Of a DNA stretch of 64,000 nucleotides, positions 17,332 through 27,583 are shown in pieces. The notes below the pieces were generated by a model. The model was not told the origin of the DNA and made no database searches. It saw nothing but the letters and a program-made list of their open reading frames with translations. The stretch comes from Thermoplasmata archaeon. GTDB taxonomy: Archaea; Thermoplasmatota; Thermoplasmata; Thermoplasmatales; Thermoplasmataceae. The DNA is taken from positions 1 to 64,000 of the forward strand of contig JAJZXS010000018.1 in NCBI GenBank assembly GCA_021806295.1. The letters are read 5' to 3'. The stretch's first letter is position 1, and every line of letters begins with the position of its first letter. A program made the translations under genes and the position numbers.

Positions 17332-19230
17332 ATGCAGGAAACTGATATCAATCTACTTGTGGGAGGTCCACAGGGCGGAGGAATAGATAGTGCTGCAAAT
17401 ATGATTAGCATGGCGTTTTCACTGGCCGGCTATAATATTTACGGAATAAGGGAATTCCATTCCAATATTAAGGGAAGACATAGCTATATACATTTTAGAA
17501 TAATGCATGAAAGGCCAAAATCATTGAAATATCCAGTGGATATAATGGTGGCCCTGGATCCAGATACGCTTTTCGAACATATGTTCGATGTGGCGAAGGG
17601 ATCCAAGGTTGTATATGATTCAGCCTTCAACACATTCAATCTGAAGAATGCAAGGATGATAACATCAGATACCATGACCAGGATCCAGGACGAACTTGCA
17701 GAGAGAAACCTAACATTTGATGTTAAGGGTGTTCTGGATTACTTCAAGAGTGCAGGAATTGATGTAATAGCCATACCTTTTGATAAGCTTATAAATGAAA
17801 ACGTGCATGATGGCCCGGCCAACCGGTATTACAATACACTGGGAGCAGGAACAACACTGGCACTTCTGGGGCTTGATGAGGATCATGCAGACGATGGCAT
17901 TAAATTTGCATTCAAAAAGAAACCCAAGGTTATAGAATCCAATATAAAGGTTATAAAGGCAGCCTATGACTATGTTAAAACATCACCCATAAAGGTTGCT
18001 ACACTTCCAACATATCCGGCAACCCCCAGAATGCTTTTGACAGGCAATGATGCTACGGCACTTGGCAAGCTTATGGGAGGCCTTAGATTCCAGACATACT
18101 ATCCAATCACACCGGCAAGCGATGAGAGCACTCTTCTGGAGAGCCATGAGGAAATGAAATTCCTGAAAAATGCCGACGAGGTTGTAAAGAAAGCAGGCCT
18201 TGTGGTGGTACAGTGTGAGGATGAACTGTCTGCAATAAACATGGCAAACGGGGCCGCACTTACAGGAACCAGAAGCGCAACCGCCACATCCGGGCCAGGG
18301 TTTTCATTAATGGCAGAGGGAATTGGATATGCAGGTATGACAGAGATACCTGTTGTAATCACATTCTACCAGAGAGGCGGACCGTCCACAGGATTGCCCA
18401 CCAGGAACGGTCAGGCAGATCTGCTATTCGCATTAAACACAGGTCATGGTGAATTCCCGAAGATGGTAATATCATCAGGGGATATGGAAGAATGCATATA
18501 CGACGGAATGAAGTCACTTAATTACGCACAGAGGTACCAGATGCCAGTAATACATCTGATAGATAAGACCCTGGCAAATACCATGGATCTTGTACCTGAA
18601 ATCGATGTGAAAAAGGTCAAGATAGTGAAATACAACGAAAATACCAATCATGAAAACTTCAAAAGGTACTCACTGGATACAGAAAATGGAATTTCTCCCT
18701 ACGGAGTATTTGGAAAGGATATATTCTGGATGACCGGTGACGAGCATGATGAGCTTGGCCACGTAACAGAAGATTCTGCAATGAGAGACAAAATGATGGA
18801 GAAAAGAATGCAGAAACTTATAACGGCAGATAAGGAAATACCACTGGAGGACAAGGCCGTCCTGTACGGAGATGAAAACGCCGACATAACATATGTCACA
18901 TGGGGAAGCCAGAAAAGCCTGTTGCTTGATACAATCAGTGAACTGAAAAAACAGGGGATATCTGCAAATCTTTTGTATCTTAGAATGTTCGAGCCGTTCC
19001 CGTCTGAATATGTAGAGAAGGTTCTTAGAAAGTCTCACCTGATAATAGATGTTGAAAGTAACATGACCGGTCAGGCGGCAAAAGTAATAAGAATGAATAC
19101 AGGTGTTAATATAGAAAACTTCATCCTTAAATACAATGGAAGGCATATAACATTAGATGAGGTTTTGAGATCCACAAAGAATATAATGGAAAAGAAGACC
19201 GCCCTGGAAGTACTCCAGGAGGGGTCATAA
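17332..19230 (+). CDS. korA: 2-oxoacid:ferredoxin oxidoreductase, fused gamma-alpha subunit
   Basis: A 632-residue fused subunit. The N-terminal gamma domain (about residues 1-200) begins INLLVGGPQGGGIDSAANM. The alpha domain follows with the YPITPASDES motif, close to the YPITP motif of archaeal OFORs, then ATSGPGFSLMAEGIGYAGMTEIPVV and PTRNGQADLLFA. With the beta subunit it oxidises 2-oxoglutarate, pyruvate or related acids to acyl-CoA, reducing ferredoxin. Position beside sucCD suggests 2-oxoglutarate as a main substrate, but archaeal two-subunit OFORs are often broad. A TATA-like TTTTAAATTAAAA lies about 25-30 bases upstream. Confidence 0.93.
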   Translation: MQETDINLLVGGPQGGGIDSAANMISMAFSLAGYNIYGIREFHSNIKGRHSYIHFRIMHERPKSLKYPVDIMVALDPDTLFEHMFDVAKGSKVVYDSAFNTFNLKNARMITSDTMTRIQDELAERNLTFDVKGVLDYFKSAGIDVIAIPFDKLINENVHDGPANRYYNTLGAGTTLALLGLDEDHADDGIKFAFKKKPKVIESNIKVIKAAYDYVKTSPIKVATLPTYPATPRMLLTGNDATALGKLMGGLRFQTYYPITPASDESTLLESHEEMKFLKNADEVVKKAGLVVVQCEDELSAINMANGAALTGTRSATATSGPGFSLMAEGIGYAGMTEIPVVITFYQRGGPSTGLPTRNGQADLLFALNTGHGEFPKMVISSGDMEECIYDGMKSLNYAQRYQMPVIHLIDKTLANTMDLVPEIDVKKVKIVKYNENTNHENFKRYSLDTENGISPYGVFGKDIFWMTGDEHDELGHVTEDSAMRDKMMEKRMQKLITADKEIPLEDKAVLYGDENADITYVTWGSQKSLLLDTISELKKQGISANLLYLRMFEPFPSEYVEKVLRKSHLIIDVESNMTGQAAKVIRMNTGVNIENFILKYNGRHITLDEVLRSTKNIMEKKTALEVLQEGS

Positions 19231-19240
19231 GGTGATAAAA

Positions 19241-20185
19241 ATGCAAAAAGGTGTAGAAGATAAGGGCAAATACAACTTCAGGAACAACATAACAATTGAC
19301 TGGTGCCCGGGATGCGGTGACTTCGGTATAGTGAGCGCCGTAACGCAGGCACTTTCCAATATGAATATGGATCCTGATGATGTTGTTGCAGTATCAGGTA
19401 TAGGTTGTTCAGGAAAAACTCCTCATTATTTAAATATAGCAGGAGTACATACACTTCACGGAAGGGCAATACCCTATGCAGTGGGTGTCAAGCTCTCAAA
19501 TCCTAATCTGAATGTGCTGGTAATGGGAGGAGATGGAGATCTTCTCAGCATTGGGGCCGGCCATTTTGTAGGAGAGGGCAGGAGAAACTCTGGTGTAAAG
19601 GTAATACTTTATAATAATTCAGTTTACGGGCTTACAAAGGGACAGGCAGCACCGACACTCCCACTGGGAGAGAAGGTTAAGAGCCTTGCAAGGCCCAATA
19701 TAATGGGAAAGATAAATCCCATAACACTTGCAATGGCATCAGGATATTCATTTGTGGCCAGAGCTTTCTCATCTGAAATCAAGCAGTTATCTGCTATAAT
19801 AGAAAGGGCAATAAAACACGAGGGTTCAGCAGTAATAGAGGTACTCCAGCCATGTCCCACATACAATGATGTGAATACTCTTGACTGGTACAGGCAGCGT
19901 GTATACAAGCTCGAAGACGACAAATCATGGAATCCTGTGGTAAATAAGAAAGAAGAAGATGAGGAAAAATTCGACACGGGATACAGAAAATCGCTTGAGT
20001 GGGGAGATCATATACCGATAGGTATATTCTATGAAAACAATACAATTCCCAGTTACACAAACAGGCTTGCAGGCATAGTTCCAGACTATCTGAAATACCC
20101 TCCAGCACTGCAGGATGTATCTGACAAGGATGGATATACAATAGTAGACCCGATTAAAACCTTTGAAGAAAAGGATATTGAATAA
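19241..20185 (+). CDS. korB: 2-oxoacid:ferredoxin oxidoreductase, beta subunit
   Basis: The TPP-binding catalytic subunit, about 314 residues from the ATG at 19241. GGTGAT at 19231-19236 is a good Shine-Dalgarno, so the track GTG at 19232 is unlikely. Cluster ligands appear as the WCPGCGDFG pair, Cys in GIGCSGK, and Cys in LQPCPTYND. The TPP/Mg motif is GGDGDLLSIGAGHFVGEGRRN. The start lies ten bases after the alpha stop. Sequence ends with the usual lysine-rich tail region and a C-terminal extension. Confidence 0.94.
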   Translation: MQKGVEDKGKYNFRNNITIDWCPGCGDFGIVSAVTQALSNMNMDPDDVVAVSGIGCSGKTPHYLNIAGVHTLHGRAIPYAVGVKLSNPNLNVLVMGGDGDLLSIGAGHFVGEGRRNSGVKVILYNNSVYGLTKGQAAPTLPLGEKVKSLARPNIMGKINPITLAMASGYSFVARAFSSEIKQLSAIIERAIKHEGSAVIEVLQPCPTYNDVNTLDWYRQRVYKLEDDKSWNPVVNKKEEDEEKFDTGYRKSLEWGDHIPIGIFYENNTIPSYTNRLAGIVPDYLKYPPALQDVSDKDGYTIVDPIKTFEEKDIE

Positions 20186-20211
20186 TTTTTTTATTTTGAT
20201 TTTTAAAAAAA
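20186..20211. terminator. Bidirectional T-rich terminator
   Basis: Between the convergent OFOR beta and sdh operons lie T-tracts on the plus strand (tttttttattttgattttt) and, read in reverse, TTAATTTTTTTAAAAA-like tracts. Both operons could end here. Confidence 0.5.
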
Positions 20212-20559
20212 TTAATTTTTACTTTGCTTGTTTTTCATATCAGTTAGATACTTTTCCAGATAGGCAAGATCATTTCCTATGGTGTTTTCATTTTCCTTGA
20301 GCCACAGAAGGCCTCCGGCAGAATCTACTACAGTGCCTGCAAATTTCATATCCCCAACAAGCTGTTTCCAGTTGAATGGAATTTTTGAAATCACAGATAA
20401 ATACATTGCACTGTTGGATTTTCTTATATGTAACTTGCCATAGAATAAATCATCTTTCTTATAGTAAACCTCCGTGGCAAAGGGTTTATCACCGGGCCTC
20501 GGCGGTATTTCCGACTGCCCGGTAACTTCAGTGCCCTTTAAAAGGTCTGCATAGTTCAT
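20212..20559 (-). CDS. Small protein of the succinate dehydrogenase operon
   Basis: A 115-residue soluble protein, last of the sdh operon, with an ATGA overlap of four bases with the CCG subunit gene. It has a Pro-rich N-terminus ([22 protein letters not shown]), a beta-rich middle ([21 protein letters not shown]) and a helical tail. No membrane helix, Cys or His cluster is visible. In position it corresponds to the fourth small subunit of archaeal SdhABEF-type complexes, but I cannot confirm homology from motifs. Probably a complex subunit or assembly factor. Confidence 0.7.
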   Translation of the reverse strand: MNYADLLKGTEVTGQSEIPPRPGDKPFATEVYYKKDDLFYGKLHIRKSNSAMYLSVISKIPFNWKQLVGDMKFAGTVVDSAGGLLWLKENENTIGNDLAYLEKYLTDMKNKQSKN

Positions 20560-21431
20560 GATATCCCCCTTGACCTCAGATATTCTATGGATCCCTTTGA
20601 CATTCCAAGCTGCTTTGGCGTATACCCGAATGATAGGCCTATAAGCTGTGTTATATACAGTGCTGGAAGCCTCCAGTCCTGTTTAAACTGTCTCTGGATC
20701 TTGTCCTGGGTAACATCAAGCTGTAGATGGCAAAGTGAGCATGGATGAACCAGCATCTCAGAACCCTCATTCCTTGCACTGGATAATATGTTATTTGCCA
20801 TTTTCAGTGCAACAGGGGGATTTGAACCCATCAATGGAAAGCCACAGCATGCTGTTTTCATTGGAAATGCTACAGGAGTTGCACCCGTGGCAGCAACAAG
20901 ATCCATTACACTGTGTGGATTGAATGCAGATTCGAAACCCATTACATTTGATGGCCTCAGCAGCTGGCATCCGTAATATGTTCCGATCTTGATTCCGGTC
21001 AGTGGTCTTTTGACGTGTTTTCTTATATTCTCAATACCAACATCCCTGATAAGTACCCATATGAAATGCTCTGATTCCACACCGTTATCATATTCCTCCA
21101 TATTGGCATCCTTTAGCCTCTGATCGACATCTTCCTTCAGTACCGGATCGTTTTCATATTTGTCCGCAGCCACTTTATGTGAATTGAGGCATACACTGCA
21201 TGGAGTTGCCATCTTATCATAACCCATCTTTTCTACTTTTTCGAGATTTCTTAGATTAAGGGAGGCGTGGACAGCTTCATTCTTATCATCCATAAAGCCA
21301 CCACCGCAGCAGTTCCAGTCATCAACTTCCATAAGCTCTAAATCAAGGTCCTTTGCTATCAGTTGCGTTGCTATATCCACATCCTTTGCTATTCCGTGGG
21401 AGGCACATCCCGGATAATATGCTACTTTCAT
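20556..21431 (-). CDS. Succinate dehydrogenase CCG-domain subunit (SdhE/HdrB-like)
   Basis: A 291-residue protein with two CCG domains. The first shows YYPGCASHG and [10 protein letters not shown]; the second shows [20 protein letters not shown] and [11 protein letters not shown]. These Cys sets bind an unusual iron-sulfur cluster in heterodisulfide reductase HdrB and in the SdhE subunit of archaeal succinate dehydrogenases. It replaces the haem-containing membrane anchors of bacterial enzymes and probably attaches the complex to the membrane or passes electrons on. It overlaps both neighbours by four bases. Confidence 0.88.
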   Translation of the reverse strand: MKVAYYPGCASHGIAKDVDIATQLIAKDLDLELMEVDDWNCCGGGFMDDKNEAVHASLNLRNLEKVEKMGYDKMATPCSVCLNSHKVAADKYENDPVLKEDVDQRLKDANMEEYDNGVESEHFIWVLIRDVGIENIRKHVKRPLTGIKIGTYYGCQLLRPSNVMGFESAFNPHSVMDLVAATGATPVAFPMKTACCGFPLMGSNPPVALKMANNILSSARNEGSEMLVHPCSLCHLQLDVTQDKIQRQFKQDWRLPALYITQLIGLSFGYTPKQLGMSKGSIEYLRSRGIS

Positions 21432-22369
21432 TTCTTCTCACCCATCATATTTTTGATTTCATTCATATTTTTTACATTGCTGTCTTTCTCAAATGCGTAT
21501 TTAAATTTACCAGATTTCAGCATATCTATGGCGTCTCTCATAGCCTCGCCGAACCCGAATGTTTTCAGGAAAAGAGTTGATTCTTTTATTTTTCCGGTTG
21601 TTTCTATGAGATTCTCAACTGTATCATCATGCTTCCTTGCCATTATTGTGATCGGTGTATTTCCCTTATACTGGTCAAGGTAGTTCTTTGTCTTCTTTAT
21701 GGCTATTACCGGCTGTACATCCTGGGGGCAAACCTCATAGCACATATAGCATGATGTGCACCTGTATGCGCTATCCATTAACAGATCAAGACGCTCCGAT
21801 TTCTTTGTGTCCCTCACATCGTCAATGAATCTGAATCCCTTGGCATGTGCTGCCGGACCCAGAAATTGTTCATCCTCCTTTACTGAGGGGCATGCAGATA
21901 CACATAACCCGCAGTATATGCACTCCTGGAATTTCCATACCTCGGTCTGGTTTTCAGGTGTCATGCGCTGTTCGTTTTCTCCCATAAGCACAGATTCGTC
22001 AGCAATAAGCCTAGGCATTACCTTGTACATTTTATCGTAGAAAACATCTATATCTGTAATGAGGTCCCTGACACCGGGATAATAATCCATGCTCTCAACG
22101 TTTATCTCATTCTTTTCGTCCACTGCCTGCAGGGCGATAGTTCTGCATGCAAGTGAAGGGATGCCGTTGATCTTCATTGAACAGCTTCCACAAACTGCCA
22201 TATGGCAGGATGCACGGTATGCCAGAGATGGGTCCTGCTCCGATTTTATTCTCCTGAGGACCTCTGTCATCTGTGTATATTTATCTGCCTTAAGTTTGTA
22301 GGACTTCCAGAATGCACCGTCTTTATCATTGTATTTCTTTATATTCACGGTTATTTCTTTTTCTTCCAT
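21428..22369 (-). CDS. sdhB: Succinate dehydrogenase iron-sulfur subunit
   Basis: A 313-residue electron-transfer subunit. The [2Fe-2S] ligands are in [16 protein letters not shown] plus the later SLAC. Two further cluster-binding sets are [12 protein letters not shown] and [12 protein letters not shown]. The C-terminal 70 residues extend beyond the usual SdhB end and are charged (TKKSERLD... [14 protein letters not shown]). It lies between the flavoprotein gene and the CCG subunit gene, with a four-base overlap to the latter. Confidence 0.94.
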   Translation of the reverse strand: MEEKEITVNIKKYNDKDGAFWKSYKLKADKYTQMTEVLRRIKSEQDPSLAYRASCHMAVCGSCSMKINGIPSLACRTIALQAVDEKNEINVESMDYYPGVRDLITDIDVFYDKMYKVMPRLIADESVLMGENEQRMTPENQTEVWKFQECIYCGLCVSACPSVKEDEQFLGPAAHAKGFRFIDDVRDTKKSERLDLLMDSAYRCTSCYMCYEVCPQDVQPVIAIKKTKNYLDQYKGNTPITIMARKHDDTVENLIETTGKIKESTLFLKTFGFGEAMRDAIDMLKSGKFKYAFEKDSNVKNMNEIKNMMGEKK

Positions 22370-24064
22370 TTAATACACCCTCACTTCTGGCTTCCACCTT
22401 GTATATGTTACAGGCTTATAAGATATTTTAACCTCGTCTCCTGCAAGATATGTTATAGTATGCTTCATCCAGTTTTTATCATCCCTCTCCGGGAAGTCAT
22501 CCCTGAAATGTGCCCCCCTTGTTTCTTTTCTGTTCAGGGCTGCTGTGGCCATGGTATATGCCACATCAAGCATGTTTCTTGTCTCCAGCGCATTGAATAA
22601 TTCAGTATTATAGTTAGATGTTTTGTCTGTTACATACATGGATCTTGCTCTGACCCTGAGATCCTTTATTTTTGAAACGGCCTCTGCCAGTTTGTCATTG
22701 TCCCTGAATATGCCAACATTATCCCACATTATATCCCTGAGTTCCTCCGTAAGGACACCGAAATGTTCTCCTGTTTCCCTCTTGATATAAGCATAGGCTG
22801 CATCTATTATTGGCTCTACATTGCTATTTGTCTCAACATTTTTATGCGTCTTCAGGAATTCTACCATGGTGTTTCCTGTTTCCCTACCATATACTACTGT
22901 TTCCAGGAGAGAATTTGAACCCAATCTGTTTGCTCCGTGTACAGAAACACAGGCTGATTCACCTGCAGAAAAGATCCCGTTAAGGTCGTGGTTGGTTCCA
23001 GTTGTATCCACATCGATTCCTCCCATGAAATAATGCTGTGCAGGCCTTACAGGTATCATTTCCTCGGAGGCATCCACTCCAGAGAAGTTCTTTGCCGCAT
23101 CGTATGCCAGTGCCAGCCTTTCTATTATGTACTTTTTGCCAAGGTGCCTGAGATCGAGTCCGAGGTAGCCCCCTTCAAAACCTCTGCCCTCTCTTATTTC
23201 TATAGTCATAGACCTTGAAACTATATCTCTGGGGGCAAGATCAAATTTATGAGGTGCATATTTTGCCATAAACCTTTCGCCCTTGTTATTCTTTAATATA
23301 GCCCCCTCTGCCCTGGCAGCCTCGCTTATAAGTATATCGGAGGGATACAGGCCGGTTGGGTGGAACTGTACAAACTCTGGGTCCTTCAATGCAACTCCTG
23401 AACGTAATGCTATGCCCTGCCCGTCTCCGGTATTTATGTAACTGTTTGTTGTATGCTTGTACATCATTCCTATTCCACCAGAAGCTATAAGCAGTGCCCT
23501 TGATTTAAGGTATATGGGATTCAGGGTTTTCATTTCCATGGCCACAAGCCCATTAACATTGTTTCCCTCTTTTACTATATCAAGGACATAGTATTCATTG
23601 TAATATTCTATGTTTTTGAACCCGGTTGAATGCTCAAAAAGCGTATGTAGAAGTGCCATCCCGGTTTTATCTGCAATGAACCTTGTTCTGGGATATGTCT
23701 GCCCGCCAAAGTACCTTAATGCTATTCTACCATCAGGCTGCCTGTTAAAGGGAGCACCCCATGCATCAAGGAGGCTTACTATCTCCCCTGATTTTTTCGA
23801 TAGCAATTCAGCCGCATCCTGATCAACAAGATAGTCTCCACCCTTTACCTCATCATATGACATGAAATCCGGATCGTCGTTTGGATCAGAATTTCCCATC
23901 ATATATGCTGCTATTCCACCCTCGGCAGCAGCGGAGTGTGACCTTGTGGGAAAAACCTTTGAAACAACGGCAACTGAAAATCCTGCAGCCGCAACTATAT
24001 TGGCAGCCATCAGTCCTGCCAGACCTCCTCCTAAAATAACTGCATCATATTCTTTTTTTTCCAT
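22370..24064 (-). CDS. sdhA: Succinate dehydrogenase flavoprotein subunit
   Basis: A 564-residue FAD subunit that oxidises succinate to fumarate. [17 protein letters not shown] is the dinucleotide fold. The covalent FAD His lies in [14 protein letters not shown]. Active-site blocks include [20 protein letters not shown] and the FAD-binding [15 protein letters not shown]. The C-terminal domain ends with [15 protein letters not shown]. It is first of a four-gene operon (sdhA, sdhB, CCG subunit, small protein) with no or overlapping spacers. Confidence 0.95.
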   Translation of the reverse strand: MEKKEYDAVILGGGLAGLMAANIVAAAGFSVAVVSKVFPTRSHSAAAEGGIAAYMMGNSDPNDDPDFMSYDEVKGGDYLVDQDAAELLSKKSGEIVSLLDAWGAPFNRQPDGRIALRYFGGQTYPRTRFIADKTGMALLHTLFEHSTGFKNIEYYNEYYVLDIVKEGNNVNGLVAMEMKTLNPIYLKSRALLIASGGIGMMYKHTTNSYINTGDGQGIALRSGVALKDPEFVQFHPTGLYPSDILISEAARAEGAILKNNKGERFMAKYAPHKFDLAPRDIVSRSMTIEIREGRGFEGGYLGLDLRHLGKKYIIERLALAYDAAKNFSGVDASEEMIPVRPAQHYFMGGIDVDTTGTNHDLNGIFSAGESACVSVHGANRLGSNSLLETVVYGRETGNTMVEFLKTHKNVETNSNVEPIIDAAYAYIKRETGEHFGVLTEELRDIMWDNVGIFRDNDKLAEAVSKIKDLRVRARSMYVTDKTSNYNTELFNALETRNMLDVAYTMATAALNRKETRGAHFRDDFPERDDKNWMKHTITYLAGDEVKISYKPVTYTRWKPEVRVY

Positions 24065-24140
24065 GAAATTACCACCAGTATATATTTTTTACGTTATGCT
24101 ATAATGAAATAAAATATAAAATTTTTGATTGGCACTGTTT

Positions 24141-25109
24141 TCAGTGAGATGCAAAGTAGTCATCGGCCAGCTTGCAGTTCTTGTTCACTGAATCGACACT
24201 TTTCATCCATTCCTTTGCATCCTCTTCACTGAATTTGAGGTCGTATATTTCCTCTACACCGTTTTTGCCGATTTTAATCGGGACACCGATAAATTTGTTG
24301 CTTATTTTATAGTTTTCAGCGTGCTTACCGGTAAGGTATGCGGCACATGGTATTACTCTGTGCTCATCATTGATAACTGATTCTACCATGACAGATATGG
24401 AGATAGAGGGAGCATAGAATGCTGTACCTGTTTTATAGTAGTTAAGTATTTCACCGCCACCGAATCTGGTTCTCTTTATGATTTCATCAATTTTCTCCTT
24501 GCTCAAAAGGTTCGAAATTGGAATTCCTGATACACTGGAGTAATGTATGAAAGGTACCATGTCGTCGCCATGGCCTCCTATAACAAATGCATTGACATCC
24601 CTGACTGATACATCAAGAGCCTCTGCAAGAAATGTTCTGAATCTGGAACTGTCCAGGGACCCGCCGAGGCCTATTATCCTTTCAGGGCTAATGCCTGATG
24701 CCTTTTCAAGTGCATATGCCATTATATCTGCAGGATTTGTTACTGCTATGATTATTGAATCCGGAGAGTATTTCTTTATCTGCTCACCGATATCCTTCAT
24801 TATTCCTATATTCTTCACAAGAAGATCGTCCCTGCTCATCCCCGGCTTCCTCGCAAGCCCCGCTGTAACCACTATAACATCAGATCCCTTCAAATTCTTA
24901 TATTCTTCGGGGTTCTGAGTGCAGAATCCTTCTAATTTGCAATCAAAACCGAAATGTGGTGCTCCCTCCTGTATATCAAGGGCTTTTCCCTGTGCAACAC
25001 CGTCCACAATATCAAATATTTTGATATCCGCAATGTCCTTTATAGCCAGAACCTGTGCCACACTTGCACCGACTGCTCCTGCGCCGATAATAGAAATCTT
25101 TTTGTCCAT
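24141..25109 (-). CDS. mdh: Malate dehydrogenase
   Basis: A 322-residue enzyme of the LDH/MDH superfamily. The Rossmann motif is IGAGAVGASVAQVLA and the adenine-binding acid is in KIFDIVDG. The substrate loop reads GLARKPGMSRDDLL, in which Arg rather than Gln supports malate over lactate. Catalytic residues lie in VTNPADIM and the GGHGDDMVP His. It catalyses malate to oxaloacetate. A TATA-like AAATATTTAATTT lies about 26 bases before the ATG. Separate from but next to the sdh operon. Confidence 0.93.
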   Translation of the reverse strand: MDKKISIIGAGAVGASVAQVLAIKDIADIKIFDIVDGVAQGKALDIQEGAPHFGFDCKLEGFCTQNPEEYKNLKGSDVIVVTAGLARKPGMSRDDLLVKNIGIMKDIGEQIKKYSPDSIIIAVTNPADIMAYALEKASGISPERIIGLGGSLDSSRFRTFLAEALDVSVRDVNAFVIGGHGDDMVPFIHYSSVSGIPISNLLSKEKIDEIIKRTRFGGGEILNYYKTGTAFYAPSISISVMVESVINDEHRVIPCAAYLTGKHAENYKISNKFIGVPIKIGKNGVEEIYDLKFSEEDAKEWMKSVDSVNKNCKLADDYFASH

Positions 25110-25189
25110 GATAAGGTATAGTCATTAAAATTAAATATTTTTGTATTAACCCGAAAGTATTCAGGATTTTCAGAATAACTCATAAAGCG

Positions 25190-25197
25190 TATATATG
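25190..25197 (+). promoter_or_regulatory. TATA-like box of pdxST
   Basis: TATATATG is centred 26 bases before the pdxS ATG at 25219, as expected for a leaderless archaeal promoter. Confidence 0.45.
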
Positions 25198-25218
25198 AAA
25201 TTATGATAACGATTTATT

Positions 25219-26211
25219 ATGGTAGACTTAAAGAGCATGAAATTCGGGGATGAGCTGTTAAAACGTGGTTTTGCAAAAATGACCAAGGGTGGTGTCGTTA
25301 TGGATGTCACCAATGCTGAACAGGCAAAAATAGCCGAAAAGGCCGGAGCCGTTTCAGTAATGGCCCTGGAAAGAGTCCCGTCAGATATAAGAGCCCAGGG
25401 CGGGGTGGCGAGAATGTCAGACCCCCTGAAGGTTAAGGAGATACTGGATTCAGTTTCAATACCGGTTATGGCAAAGGTAAGGATAGGCCACCTCAGCGAG
25501 GCATCAATACTGGAATCGCTCGGTGTTGACATGCTGGATGAAAGTGAGGTTCTAACCCCGGCTGATCCATTTTACCATATAAACAAAAAACTCTACAAGG
25601 TGCCGGTGGTATGTGGCGCAAGGACATTTCCTGAGGCCGTCAGAAGGATATTCGAGGGTGCAGCAATGATCAGGACAAAGGGAGAGGCCGGCACAGGCAA
25701 TATAATAGAGGCAGTGAGGCACATAAGAACTGTAGGCGATGGAATATACATACTTAATTCGATGACAAACGACGAAATGTTCAAAGTAGCCGAAAATATA
25801 TCTAAAAGCTACACCAATCTCAGGGATTTGACCTCTGAAGACCTCTACGGGGAAGGTGAAAAGATGCCGTATAATAATGTATATTATGGTATGGACTTCA
25901 GGGAGATATCTAATGAAATATTCAAGATATTGAAGGAAATAAAGCATCTCAAAAGGCTCCCCTTGGTAAACTTTGCAGCCGGTGGAATTGCAACCCCTGC
26001 CGATGCAGCACTTATGATGAAGATGGGCATGGATGGTGTATTTGTTGGCAGTGGAATATTTAAATCCAGGGACCCGCAGAGGATGGCAGAGGCAATAGTT
26101 GATGCCACCGAAAATTATGAGGATTACAAATTGCTTGGAGAGATATCATCAGGACTTGAAGGAATGCACGGCCTTGACATTTCTGAAATTGAGAAACTCC
26201 AGAACAGGTAA
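25219..26211 (+). CDS. pdxS: Pyridoxal 5'-phosphate synthase, synthase subunit
   Basis: A 330-residue (beta/alpha)8 synthase that builds PLP from ribose 5-phosphate, glyceraldehyde 3-phosphate and ammonia delivered by PdxT. Highly conserved blocks are [38 protein letters not shown], the [11 protein letters not shown] loop with catalytic Lys86, and the phosphate-binding [17 protein letters not shown] and [11 protein letters not shown]. It is somewhat longer than bacterial PdxS because of a short insertion near residues 210-235. It forms an operon with pdxT, 14 bases apart. Confidence 0.97.
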   Translation: MVDLKSMKFGDELLKRGFAKMTKGGVVMDVTNAEQAKIAEKAGAVSVMALERVPSDIRAQGGVARMSDPLKVKEILDSVSIPVMAKVRIGHLSEASILESLGVDMLDESEVLTPADPFYHINKKLYKVPVVCGARTFPEAVRRIFEGAAMIRTKGEAGTGNIIEAVRHIRTVGDGIYILNSMTNDEMFKVAENISKSYTNLRDLTSEDLYGEGEKMPYNNVYYGMDFREISNEIFKILKEIKHLKRLPLVNFAAGGIATPADAALMMKMGMDGVFVGSGIFKSRDPQRMAEAIVDATENYEDYKLLGEISSGLEGMHGLDISEIEKLQNR

Positions 26212-26225
26212 ATGCTGATGGAACT

Positions 26226-26807
26226 ATGAAAATAGGAATACTGAATGTCCAGGGAGATGTATCAGAACATTTCCAGATGGTCAGGCGGCTGCATCAAAAA
26301 TATGGTGTGGAGCCGGTAAACGTAAAGGAATTGAAGGATTTAAAGGACATTTCCGGATTAATTATACCTGGTGGTGAAAGCACTGTCATATATAAAATCC
26401 TGGGAAAATCCGGCATGGTTGATAGAATTATTGAAATGGCAAAATCAGGAATGCCTGTAATGGGTACCTGCGCTGGCGCAATAATACTTTCATCCGACAC
26501 CGGAGATAGCAGGGTAACCGGAATGAATCTAATCAGCATAACCATAAAAAGAAACGCATATGGAAGACAGATCAACTCATTTATAAAAACAGTGGATATC
26601 AATGGAATCGGAAAATTCCAGGCCGTTTTCATAAGGGCACCGGAAATAGAATCACCAGGCAGGGCAGATGTTATATCAAGCCTCGATGGAAGCCCTGTTA
26701 TGGTAAGGGAAAAGAATATACTGGCAATGACATTCCATCCAGAACTAACTGGAGATAGCAGAATACATGAATATTTCATATCCCAAGTGATATCCACTCC
26801 CAGCTGA
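26226..26807 (+). CDS. pdxT: Pyridoxal 5'-phosphate synthase, glutaminase subunit
   Basis: A 193-residue class I glutaminase that supplies ammonia to PdxS. The catalytic triad is Cys82 (MGTCAGAI), His171 and Glu173 (TFHPELTGD). The oxyanion-side PGGEST motif is at residues 48-53, and the N-terminus MKIGILNVQGDVSEH is typical. Confidence 0.96.
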   Translation: MKIGILNVQGDVSEHFQMVRRLHQKYGVEPVNVKELKDLKDISGLIIPGGESTVIYKILGKSGMVDRIIEMAKSGMPVMGTCAGAIILSSDTGDSRVTGMNLISITIKRNAYGRQINSFIKTVDINGIGKFQAVFIRAPEIESPGRADVISSLDGSPVMVREKNILAMTFHPELTGDSRIHEYFISQVISTPS

Positions 26808-26864
26808 CGCAGGTGGATTCATACTTAAGATCCCAGCCCCCTTAAAATAACATAATGTTGAAGT

Positions 26865-26881
26865 AAGACTCATGGGGTCTT
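26865..26881 (+). terminator. Hairpin after pdxT
   Basis: AAGACTC-ATG-GGGTCTT forms a seven-base-pair stem (one G-T pair) with a three-base loop about 60 bases after pdxT, followed by an A-rich tract. It could be an mRNA 3' stabiliser or terminator; a protein-binding site is the alternative. Confidence 0.3.
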
Positions 26882-26928
26882 CAAAACACCTTTAAAAAAA
26901 TAATTATATGATTTTATAATGTATAGTA

Positions 26929-27129
26929 ATGGAAAACCATACCGTTAGGAATCTTATAAAGCTGAATATTTCAATTGGTGTTCTGACTGTTATATTTGTC
27001 TCCTTTATAATATCGGATTTCAAACTTTATCTTGCCAACGTTCTCTTTATAGATATAATTGCAATAATACTGGGGATGTCCTTTGCAGTTACCATGTTTT
27101 TATGGGTAATTGGAATAACAAAGGCTTAA
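26929..27129 (+). CDS. Small two-helix membrane protein, unknown function
   Basis: A 66-residue protein with two hydrophobic helices (about residues 14-30 and 38-62), joined by DFKLYLANV. The ATG is about 25 bases after a TATA-like AATTATATG. It ends eight bases before the PPC-domain gene, so the two may be co-transcribed. Unknown family. Confidence 0.6.
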   Translation: MENHTVRNLIKLNISIGVLTVIFVSFIISDFKLYLANVLFIDIIAIILGMSFAVTMFLWVIGITKA

Positions 27130-27136
27130 TACGGTT

Positions 27137-27568
27137 ATGAAATCGCTTCTTATGCAGGATAAAATCGAAAATAACATGGTAGCAGCAAAATTTGAGGCAG
27201 GCGAAGATGTTATAGAAAATTTGAACACACTGGTTCAGAAGTACAGTATAAAATCCGGGTTCATTGAAATGGGAATAGGGATGGTAAAAAATCTGAAAAT
27301 TGGATACTGGAACATAAATAAATATGATGAACTCTACATAGAAGAAAGGTGCGAACTTGTTGCATTTCACGGGTCCATAGCTGATGATAAAAACCGTTTC
27401 CATATACACATCGGCGTGGCAAGAAAGGACCATCAGCTTTATGGTGGGCATTTCTTCAGTGGTGTGGCTGATCCACTGATGGAGGTCAAAATTACCAGGT
27501 TTGATACCGTTAAGTTTACGAGAAAGTATAATGAAAAATCCACTCTGAATGAGCTTGAAATAAAATAA
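27137..27568 (+). CDS. PPC-domain (DUF296) protein
   Basis: A 143-residue single-domain protein of the plants-and-prokaryotes-conserved (PPC/PCC) family. Support comes from the repeating beta pattern (VAAKFEAGEDVIENLNTLVQKY, SGFIEMGIGMVKNLKIGYW) and the conserved metal-site His cluster FHIHIGVARKDHQLYGGHF. Archaeal members form trimers; function is uncertain, with nucleotide or DNA binding suggested. It precedes queE by 15 bases and may share its transcript. Confidence 0.82.
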   Translation: MKSLLMQDKIENNMVAAKFEAGEDVIENLNTLVQKYSIKSGFIEMGIGMVKNLKIGYWNINKYDELYIEERCELVAFHGSIADDKNRFHIHIGVARKDHQLYGGHFFSGVADPLMEVKITRFDTVKFTRKYNEKSTLNELEIK

Positions 27569-27583
27569 TTTATATGACGTTTT

